Shown here piece by piece: positions 50,513 through 57,824 of a stretch of DNA of 64,000 nt. Origin of the DNA: Phycisphaerales bacterium Planc_01. Lineage in GTDB: Bacteria > Planctomycetota > Phycisphaerae > Sedimentisphaerales > Anaerobacaceae. The DNA is taken from the NCBI GenBank assembly GCA_001603075.1, contig LVBB01000148.1, positions 124,001-188,000 on the forward strand. The letters are read 5' to 3'. The notes under the pieces were generated by a model. That model ran no database searches. It was not told the origin of the DNA and saw only the letters and a program-made list of their open reading frames with translations. The translations under genes were made by a program, and so were the position numbers. Positions within the stretch are counted from its first letter, which is position 1, and each line of letters starts with the position of its first letter.

Positions 50513-52612
50513 ATGTGTATGAGACCACACCTTCGTTCGCACGGAGTCGCACTGATCCTTATCCTCATCAGCGCTGCCATCGGGATGCGCGCAAAGGAGC
50601 CGATAGAGGACGAACCAGATTGGTGGACCATGCAGCGCGACCTCGTCAGCCTGATCGCTGATCAGAACCTCGACATTATCGATCTGGCGCAGGCGGCCGC
50701 CGGCATATCGCCCCAGACGGGCCGGGTGGCCATGTTCAAGTTGAATGTGCTGATGCGCGCAGGCATGCATGCGGACGCAGCCAAGGCACTCAGAGAACTG
50801 AAGTTGCTCTGCCCCGACCTGGACAACTACCAGGTCACGCAGATCTACTATGCCGCCTGTGACGAGTTCCTGGCATGGGAATTGGCCCAGAGGGTGGTCG
50901 AGGTTTTCGCGGATAACGTCTCTGAGTTGAACCTGGAGAATCGGCTCCTGGAGCACCTCTTGGAGTCCGGGCGCAACATCGAGGAGATCGACCGCTGGTT
51001 GGCGGGTATGCCTACAGGCCGGGATGGGTTCTGGATCAAAGAACGACTGCGGTTCAGCAACGTTCACGGCCGAGCGCAACGCCTGATCGAGGAGCTGACT
51101 GGGCACATCAGGCGAGACCCAAACAACATTGAGCATGTCATTGTTTTCCTGGATGGTCTGGCCGGCGCGCGACATACCGGACAAGAAAGTTGGGACCTGT
51201 CATGGCTGCCCGAAACGATTCACCCACGCCTGGCCACGCAGATGGAGAGGATCGCCTCGCGACTACAGATGCTCGCCCAATGGCAGACCTCTGCAACCTT
51301 CTACAGACAGGCGGTTGACATGTCTCTGACGGACGAGGAAGTGCAGGACCGCGGAGCGAATCACCAGATGTACATGCCGCCCGAGAAGGTGCGAGCCGCC
51401 TTCGACGCACAAGTCCGGGATGGGCTGGCCAAGTGTCTCCTCGAAATGGACCGAGCCGAGGAGGCGCAGAAATGGATGGTCGAATCCGCCGACATTCGCG
51501 CCGAGCACGGGTTCGGCCTCCATGCCCTGTTCGCCGGTCAAGTCCAGCAGGCCAGCGGCCAGCGCGTCATCGAGCGCCGGATGTGGGAGGAAGAAGAGCA
51601 GCGAGCCGACGACCCGGAGTACTGGCGCCGACGTGCTCTGTACTACCGCGGCCGAAACGAACCGGATCAAGAGGAATATGCGTTGCAGAGAGGCTTGGCT
51701 CTCACCACACCACAGCCTCGTCCGCAGACGGCGTCCAAAGGATACACGGACATGCGCCGCTGGCTGCTCGGTGACTACGCCCATTTCCTCATGCGGATGG
51801 ATCGAACGCCTGAGGCGGTAGCCCTGTTGCGAAGCGAGATCGAACAGGCGCCCGCTGAGGCTCTGTCGGCAGAGAGAGCGGCCAACTTGCTGGCCTTCAC
51901 ATTCGAGAAACATGTCACCGCCGGCGACGCACTGCTATGGACCTGGCTGGCACATCGCCCCAAGTGGGAGCACACGGAGAGCCGCCTGCTTTGGCGGATG
52001 CTGGAAAGCGTCCCGCGAGAGGGTTTGGAGCCATATTTCGAGCAGGCCGAGTCTTTGGCCAGCCAAGCCGACCCGAGCCGGGCGACCGCGCTGGGTTGGA
52101 TCATGAATCGCATGGGACATCCGAAACGCTCCATTGCTCTGCTGGAGTATGCGGTCGAGAAGGCTTCTAACAGCGAACTCAGGGAGGAGGCCACGTTCAC
52201 GCTCTTCGAGTCGTGTCTGGACGCGGGCCACTGGAAGCGGGCCGAACAGATCTTCCCGGAGGCCCGCAAGCGACTCTCACCGACGGAAGTACCCACTTGG
52301 TGTTCCCGCATCGCCGCCGTGGCTGGCCAAGCAGGAGATCGAGACGATGCGCTGCGCATCTGGAGGGTAGCCGCCCGATTGAACCCTTCGGACCTGACGT
52401 CTCTGCCCGCTCTCGCCGCTGCAGGATTACACGATCAGCTTGCTGCCTTCTACTGGGACATGGCCACCAAGCTGCCATCTTCAGAGACTCCGCCGCGGGC
52501 CTTGACGATGCTTGGCGATCGCGTCATCGAATCCGAGCCGGCCCCATCTGAAGCGATACCTTTTCCCTTGCCCCCAAGGGTCTCACCGATCACAATGACT
52601 CCCACAAGATGA
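50513..52612 (+). CDS. Secreted helical-repeat (TPR-like) protein
   Basis: 699 residues from ATG at 50513 (ATG at 50519 equally possible), chosen because a signal peptide follows (SHGVALILILISAAIGMRA). A GTG at 50321 would overlap the GH106 stop but adds 64 residues with no signal peptide. The body is almost entirely alpha-helical with TPR-like pairs, for example LVSLIADQNLDIIDLAQAAA, LMRAGMHADAAKALRELKLL and IMNRMGHPKRSIALLEYAVE. No catalytic motif is visible. It lies between GH106 and GH29 genes on the same strand; it may scaffold an extracytoplasmic complex. Family not identified. Confidence 0.75.
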   Translation: MCMRPHLRSHGVALILILISAAIGMRAKEPIEDEPDWWTMQRDLVSLIADQNLDIIDLAQAAAGISPQTGRVAMFKLNVLMRAGMHADAAKALRELKLLCPDLDNYQVTQIYYAACDEFLAWELAQRVVEVFADNVSELNLENRLLEHLLESGRNIEEIDRWLAGMPTGRDGFWIKERLRFSNVHGRAQRLIEELTGHIRRDPNNIEHVIVFLDGLAGARHTGQESWDLSWLPETIHPRLATQMERIASRLQMLAQWQTSATFYRQAVDMSLTDEEVQDRGANHQMYMPPEKVRAAFDAQVRDGLAKCLLEMDRAEEAQKWMVESADIRAEHGFGLHALFAGQVQQASGQRVIERRMWEEEEQRADDPEYWRRRALYYRGRNEPDQEEYALQRGLALTTPQPRPQTASKGYTDMRRWLLGDYAHFLMRMDRTPEAVALLRSEIEQAPAEALSAERAANLLAFTFEKHVTAGDALLWTWLAHRPKWEHTESRLLWRMLESVPREGLEPYFEQAESLASQADPSRATALGWIMNRMGHPKRSIALLEYAVEKASNSELREEATFTLFESCLDAGHWKRAEQIFPEARKRLSPTEVPTWCSRIAAVAGQAGDRDDALRIWRVAARLNPSDLTSLPALAAAGLHDQLAAFYWDMATKLPSSETPPRALTMLGDRVIESEPAPSEAIPFPLPPRVSPITMTPTR

Positions 52613-52671
52613 GCACGTCCTCATCATAGATACGCATATCCTGTTCGAAAAGAGAAACGAAGGAGAGCACC

Positions 52672-54072
52672 ATGAGCAGATCGACACCCCCCCTGCGAAC
52701 CCCCGTGACAATCGCGCTGGCGATGGCACTGGCCGGTTCGCTGTTCGTTCAGAGCACGTATGCCGAGACCCAGGAACAGCGGGACGCTCGAATGCAGTGG
52801 TGGCGGGAGGCGCGGTTCGGGATGTTCGTCCACTGGGGCCTGTATTCCGGCCTGGCCGGAACGTGGAACGACAAGCCCGTCGGTACGCGCGGCGGGATGG
52901 AGTGGCTCCAGCAGCGGGTCCGCGCCGACACGTGGGAGTACGCCCATCAGGCGGTGCCGAAGTTCCAGCCGGCCGAGGGCTTCGCCACCGAATGGGCGAA
53001 GCTCGCCAAGGAGGCGGGCTGCCGCTACGTGGTCTTCACGACCAAGCACCACGACGGGTTCGGCCTGTTCGACTCGCAGTACACCACCTACGATGCCCGC
53101 GACCTCGTGGGCCGCGACCTGTGCAAGGAGATCACCGATGCGATCCGCGCCGAAGGGATGAAGGTGGGCTATTACCACTCGGTCATCGACTGGCACCACC
53201 CGCAGTACGACTACGACAAGGCCAACCAGTTGCCCCACCCGCTTCGCGGCCGGCCCTCGCCGAACGGCCCGCGCCACCACGACATCTACGTGGACTATCT
53301 GCACCAGCAGGCCCGCGAGCTGTTCAGCAACTACGGCACGCTCGACGTCATCTGGTGGGACTATTCCAAGGAGGGCAACGAGGGGCCGTTCTGGCGGTCG
53401 GATGAGCTGATGGCGATGGCCCGGCAGTTGCAGCCAGGGATCATCTCGAACAACCGCCTCTATCACATCCCGGACATCGAGAAGGACGACTCCTCGGACC
53501 GGCTGCGAAAGTGGAAGCCCGAGCACGGCGACTTCACCACGCCGGAACAGACCATTCCCGCGACCGGCATCCCCGGCGTCGACTGGGAAGTCTGCATGAC
53601 GATGAACACCACCTGGGGCTACTCCGACCACGACGACGCCTGGAAGTCCAACGAGACGTTGATCCGCAACCTCGTCGACATCGTCTCCAAAGGCGGCAAC
53701 TACCTGCTCAACATCGGACCCAAAGGCGACGGCTCGATCCCTCACCAGAGCATCGACTCGATGCGCGTCATCGGCAAGTGGATGGCCGTCAACGGCGAGG
53801 CGATCTACGAGACGACCGCCAGCCCATTCGAGCAGCCCGCCTGGGGCCGCTACACGAAGAAGCCGGGCAAGCTCTACGCTCACATCTTTACGTGGCCGGC
53901 CGACGGCAAGCTGTTCGTCCCGCTCACGGGGCAGCGCATTGCCAAGGCCTACCTGCTGGCCGACGCCGGCCGCGCGGCGCTCAAGACGCAGACCACTCCG
54001 GACGGCGTGACGATCCAACTGCCCAGCCGGGCGCCGGACGCCATCGCTTCGGTGATCGCAATCGAGTACTGA
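52672..54072 (+). CDS. Alpha-L-fucosidase, GH29, secreted (second copy)
   Basis: 466 residues with signal peptide (IALAMALAGSLFVQSTYA). GH29 motifs: WWREARFGMFVHWGLYSGLA, YVVFTTKHHDGFGLFDS, GYYHSVIDWHHPQYD, and predicted nucleophile D230 in LDVIWWDYSKEG. In most members this is WFD(G), so the Trp-Trp-Asp-Tyr context differs from the copy at 21548. Also DWEVCMTMNTTWGYSDHDD and KGGNYLLNIGPKGDGSIP. GAAGGAG upstream of the ATG. Three nt separate its stop from the next ATG, so it is coupled to the GH-A gene. Confidence 0.92.
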   Translation: MSRSTPPLRTPVTIALAMALAGSLFVQSTYAETQEQRDARMQWWREARFGMFVHWGLYSGLAGTWNDKPVGTRGGMEWLQQRVRADTWEYAHQAVPKFQPAEGFATEWAKLAKEAGCRYVVFTTKHHDGFGLFDSQYTTYDARDLVGRDLCKEITDAIRAEGMKVGYYHSVIDWHHPQYDYDKANQLPHPLRGRPSPNGPRHHDIYVDYLHQQARELFSNYGTLDVIWWDYSKEGNEGPFWRSDELMAMARQLQPGIISNNRLYHIPDIEKDDSSDRLRKWKPEHGDFTTPEQTIPATGIPGVDWEVCMTMNTTWGYSDHDDAWKSNETLIRNLVDIVSKGGNYLLNIGPKGDGSIPHQSIDSMRVIGKWMAVNGEAIYETTASPFEQPAWGRYTKKPGKLYAHIFTWPADGKLFVPLTGQRIAKAYLLADAGRAALKTQTTPDGVTIQLPSRAPDAIASVIAIEY

Positions 54073-54075
54073 CCG

Positions 54076-55512
54076 ATGAACAAGACACAACGAATCGTGC
54101 TGATTGTTGCCAGCATCATGCTGGCGAGGGCGAATCATGATTCGCCCCTACGCGCGGCGGCGCAGGACGACCTGGCCTCGTTCGTCGTCATCAGTCCACG
54201 CGACAACCGCTACTTCGAGCTGTCCAATGGCCGTCCTTATGTCCCCATCGGGTTCAATCTGGTCGATCCGCCCAGGGAACTGGAATTCGACCGTCTCTTC
54301 GAGATCATGGCGGCCAGCCGCATCAACTACGTGCGCGTCTGGCTGGGACACAACAACTGGAACGTCGAGCGCGACAAGCCCCTGCAATTCGATCCGGAGC
54401 GGGCCCGCGTCATCGACCGCTTCCTCGCGATGGCGAGGGCCAACGGCATCCGCGTCAAGATGTGCCTCGAACACTTCCGCGACATCCGCGCCGAGCGGCA
54501 GCGCTGGTCCGACAACACGATCTATCACAAGGCCAACGGCGGCCTCTACGAGAGCATGCACGAGTATCTCTCAACCAGCCGGGGTCGCGACCACTTCAAA
54601 GCCAAGCTCGACTGGTACGCCGAGCGCTATGGTGATGAGCCGGCGGTCTTCGCGTGGGAACTGTGGAACGAAATGGACGCGGTGCGCGATTCCGAGTGGC
54701 TCGACTGGACGCGGGCGATGCTGCCCGAACTGAAACGTCGATTTCCGCGCAACCTCGCCATCCAGAGCCTCGGCAGCTACGATGGGGAGAACAAACGCAG
54801 CAGCTATCGCACGCTGTGCCTGCTGGAGGACAACGACGTCGCCCAGGTGCATCGCTACCTCGACGAAGGCGCCGGCTGGGCGATCTGTCACGGCCCGGTC
54901 GATGTCCTGGCCGCGCAGTCCGTCCATGAACTGATCGCGTTTGACGCGGGCAAGCCGATCATCCTGACCGAGACCGGGGCCGTCAAGCCCCGGCACGCGG
55001 GCTGTTCGGAACTGTACGCCAAGGACCCCGACGGCACGCTCCTGCACGACATGCTTTTCTCGCCGTTCTTCAGCGGGGCCGCCGGGCCCGGCCACGTCTG
55101 GTGGTGGCGCCAGGCCATCGAGCAGCCGAACCTGTGGCATCACTTCGCACGGTTCGCCCGCACGGTCGAGGGGCTCGACCCGCCCGCCGAGGCGTTCAAG
55201 CCGGTCACGATCGCGCACGACCGGCTGCGCATCTACGGCCTGGCCGGCCGCAAGACATTCCTCGCCTGGTGCCGCGATGCACGCAACGACTGGCGAACCG
55301 AACTGGTCGAGGGCCACAAGCCCGATACGCTGAGCGACGTCCGGATCGACCTGTCGAGCATCCCGATTCCCGCTGGGGCAAACGTGCAGCTTTACGATCC
55401 CTGGACCGACACGCGATCTGAAGTAACGCCCCGCGACGGCACCGTCACCATCCCGTCGCTGCGCCGATCCGCCGTCCTGCGCGTCGAATCGAGGATACTG
55501 CCTGCTCGGTGA
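54076..55512 (+). CDS. Secreted clan GH-A glycoside hydrolase (GH5-like)
   Basis: 478 residues with signal peptide (IVLIVASIMLARA). TIM barrel with early motif YVPIGFNLVDPPRELEFDRL, RINYVRVWLGHNNWNVERDK and IRVKMCLEHFRDIRAE. The acid/base is predicted as E199 in AWELWNEMDAVRD and the nucleophile as E299 in IILTETGAVKPRH, exactly 100 residues apart. After the barrel, a small beta domain (NVQLYDPWTDTRSEVTPRDG) as in the related protein at 8209. Directly after the fucosidase, so probably acts on the same glycan. Substrate unknown (beta-mannan, beta-glucan or fucose-decorated polymer). Confidence 0.82.
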   Translation: MNKTQRIVLIVASIMLARANHDSPLRAAAQDDLASFVVISPRDNRYFELSNGRPYVPIGFNLVDPPRELEFDRLFEIMAASRINYVRVWLGHNNWNVERDKPLQFDPERARVIDRFLAMARANGIRVKMCLEHFRDIRAERQRWSDNTIYHKANGGLYESMHEYLSTSRGRDHFKAKLDWYAERYGDEPAVFAWELWNEMDAVRDSEWLDWTRAMLPELKRRFPRNLAIQSLGSYDGENKRSSYRTLCLLEDNDVAQVHRYLDEGAGWAICHGPVDVLAAQSVHELIAFDAGKPIILTETGAVKPRHAGCSELYAKDPDGTLLHDMLFSPFFSGAAGPGHVWWWRQAIEQPNLWHHFARFARTVEGLDPPAEAFKPVTIAHDRLRIYGLAGRKTFLAWCRDARNDWRTELVEGHKPDTLSDVRIDLSSIPIPAGANVQLYDPWTDTRSEVTPRDGTVTIPSLRRSAVLRVESRILPAR

Positions 55513-55532
55513 GCACGATGGAGAATGGAACC

Positions 55533-56333
55533 ATGAGCAAGACGGAGATCATCTTGTTCAGCCTCGTCCTCGCAACCGCGGGTTGCGGCACGTTGCCGGA
55601 CGGCAGCCGATGGGGCCAGAATGCCTTCACCTGCTTCGACTCAGACCGCATCGCCAAGGCGGCCAAGAACGCCTTCTTCAGTCCCCACACGCTCATCCCA
55701 CTGGCGGGCGCAGCAATGTTCGCCATCGACGACTTCGACGAGAGAGTCTCCGACTGGGCGACCGATCATACCCCCGTCTTCGGCTCAGAAGAAGACGCCC
55801 GGCAAGCCAGTAATGATCTCAAGACCTTCCTGGCCGTCGAGACCCTGGTGACGGCGCTGGCCACCCCGAGCGGCGACGAGGCCGGACCGTGGGTATACGC
55901 CAAGCTGAAGGGATTGGCCGTCGAGGGTGGCGCGATCGGGCTGACACAGACTCTGACCGGGGCGATGAAGAGCGCAATCAGCCGGGACCGCCCGAACCAG
56001 GAAAACGACAACAGCTTCCCCTCGGGCCACAGCTCCTCCGCCTTTGCCTACGCCACGCTCTCGAACCGGAATCTGGATTCCATCGACCTGCCGACAGGCG
56101 TTCGACCGGTGCTGCAGACCGGCAACGTCATCCTCGCTGGCGGCGTTGCGTGGGCGCGAGTCGAGGGACGCAAGCACTACCCATCGGACGTCCTGTTCGG
56201 CGCCGCGCTCGCGCACTTCGTTACCGCCTTCATTCACGACGCCTTCATGAACCTTCCCGACCCGGACCGGGCCAGCCTGACGGCATTCCCTGTCGATGCC
56301 GGCGCCGGAATCCAGTTGGCCATTCGTTTCTGA
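55533..56333 (+). CDS. PAP2 superfamily phosphatase, predicted lipoprotein
   Basis: 266 residues from ATG at 55533 (GGAG 9 nt upstream; earlier in-frame starts at 55509 and 55518 are less likely). Lipobox LATAGCGT. The PAP2 phosphatase motifs are complete: KSAISRDRPN (motif 1), FPSGHSSSAFAYA (motif 2, catalytic His) and RVEGRKHYPSDVLFGA (motif 3). Membrane-associated members dephosphorylate undecaprenyl pyrophosphate, phosphatidic acid or sugar phosphates. Last gene of the run beginning with GH106, although a functional tie to the hydrolases is not obvious. Confidence 0.88.
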   Translation: MSKTEIILFSLVLATAGCGTLPDGSRWGQNAFTCFDSDRIAKAAKNAFFSPHTLIPLAGAAMFAIDDFDERVSDWATDHTPVFGSEEDARQASNDLKTFLAVETLVTALATPSGDEAGPWVYAKLKGLAVEGGAIGLTQTLTGAMKSAISRDRPNQENDNSFPSGHSSSAFAYATLSNRNLDSIDLPTGVRPVLQTGNVILAGGVAWARVEGRKHYPSDVLFGAALAHFVTAFIHDAFMNLPDPDRASLTAFPVDAGAGIQLAIRF

Positions 56334-56354
56334 GCGGATCAGCTCAGTTGTATC

Positions 56355-56383
56355 TATGGCCCTCGCGTCCGATCCGGTATAAT
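56355..56383 (+). promoter_or_regulatory. promoter for the exported Gfo/Idh gene
   Basis: Perfect TATAAT (56378-56383) with a weak -35 TATGGC (56355-56360) at 17 nt, about 78 nt upstream of the ATG at 56461. It marks a new transcription unit after the PAP2 gene. Confidence 0.4.
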
Positions 56384-56460
56384 GGCGAGTGCCATCCCCA
56401 AGGCTCCGTTTCACTACGCCTTGAGGCATGCCACCCAACCGACAGGGGAAAGGAGAACCG

Positions 56461-57774
56461 ATGGAGACGCAAGACAGATCGCGAATCGGCCGGATTTCGC
56501 GCCGACAGTTCCTCCGCAGTTCGGTAACCGCCGCCTCGGTGACGGCGCTGACGGCTGCGTTGCAGGCGCGGGCGTATGCAGGCGGGACCGCGGCCATGCG
56601 CATCGGCCTGATCGGCTGCGGCGGGCGCGGCGCCGGCGCCGCGGTCCAGGCGCTCAACGCCTGTCCGCGTGCCCGGCTCACCGCCATGGCCGACGCCTTT
56701 GAAGATCGGCTCAACCGAAGTCTTCAGAGTGTTTCCAAAGAGCACCCGGACCGCGTGGACGTGCCGTCCGACCGCCGCTTCTTCGGCATGGACGGCTACG
56801 CCCGCGTAATGGATTCGGACGTGGACCTCGTGATCCTGGCGACCCCACCCGGATTTCGCCCGCAGCAGTTCGAGGCGGCGGTGGCCGCGGGCAAGCACGT
56901 GTTCATGGAGAAGCCCGTGGCGGTGGACGTGCCCGGCATCCGCAAGGTGGCCGCCGCCAACGAGCGGGCCAAGGCCAAAGGCCTGGCCGTGGCGGTGGGC
57001 CTGAACATTCGCCACCAGAACAACGCCCGCGAGGTGATCGCCCGCGTCCACGACGGCGCCATCGGCCGGATCATGTTCCTGCGCGCCTACGGCACCAATG
57101 CCGGCGTGTGGGTCCATCGACGCCAGAGTGCCGAGAGCGAGATGGAATACCAGATGCGCAACTGGTACTACTTCAACTGGCTCTGCGGCGACCTGATCGT
57201 CGAGCAGACCGTCCATGCGCTCGATCTGGTCGATTGGGCCAAAGGCAACCACCCGGTGGAAGCTCGGGGCATGGGCGGACGGCAGGTGCGCGTCGGGCCC
57301 GACTGCGGCGAGATTTACGACCACCACGCGGTCGAGTACACCTATGGGGACGGGACCAAGATGTTCCTGTTCTGCGGGCACCTCCCCAATTGCTGGAGCA
57401 GCTTCGGCGGCATCGCCCACGGCACGAAGGGCCAGGCCGATCTGGGCAGCGGCGTGCTGGCCGTGCAGGGCGAGAAACCCGTTCGATTCGATCCGGGCGT
57501 CGCGGGCCATCAGGCCGAACACGACCACCTGTTTGCGGCACTCGACGCGGGTGAGGCGTACAACGAAGGCGACTACGGCGTCAGCAGCACGATGACCGCG
57601 ATCCTCGGGCGTATGGCGACCTACTCCGGGCAGATCGTGACATGGGACGACGCCATGAAGTCCGAGACCGATCTCGGTCCGGATCGTTACCATTGGGACG
57701 CCGCCCCTCCCGTCACGCCGGGCCCCGATGGGCTGTATGCCTGTGCCATGCCCGGCCGGACGAAGCCCTATTGA
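56461..57774 (+). CDS. Tat-exported Gfo/Idh/MocA family oxidoreductase
   Basis: 437 residues from ATG at 56461 (AAGGAG upstream). Twin-arginine signal RISRRQFLRSSVTAASVTAL. Rossmann domain MRIGLIGCGGRGAGAAVQAL. Cofactor/lysine motif HVFMEKPVAVDVPGIRKV, that is the conserved EKP. C-terminal domain with NWYYFNWLCGDLIVEQTVHA and LDLVDWAKGNHPVEARGMGG. Exported members are numerous in planctomycetes; they carry a tightly held NAD(H) and oxidise or reduce sugars outside the cytoplasm. Start of a unit leading to the kinase-reductase fusion, six-hairpin and DUF1080 genes. Confidence 0.9.
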   Translation: METQDRSRIGRISRRQFLRSSVTAASVTALTAALQARAYAGGTAAMRIGLIGCGGRGAGAAVQALNACPRARLTAMADAFEDRLNRSLQSVSKEHPDRVDVPSDRRFFGMDGYARVMDSDVDLVILATPPGFRPQQFEAAVAAGKHVFMEKPVAVDVPGIRKVAAANERAKAKGLAVAVGLNIRHQNNAREVIARVHDGAIGRIMFLRAYGTNAGVWVHRRQSAESEMEYQMRNWYYFNWLCGDLIVEQTVHALDLVDWAKGNHPVEARGMGGRQVRVGPDCGEIYDHHAVEYTYGDGTKMFLFCGHLPNCWSSFGGIAHGTKGQADLGSGVLAVQGEKPVRFDPGVAGHQAEHDHLFAALDAGEAYNEGDYGVSSTMTAILGRMATYSGQIVTWDDAMKSETDLGPDRYHWDAAPPVTPGPDGLYACAMPGRTKPY

Positions 57775-57824
57775 GCATTCCGCGTCGGCAGCAAGTGACA
57801 ACACGATAGAGGTATACCGAAACG

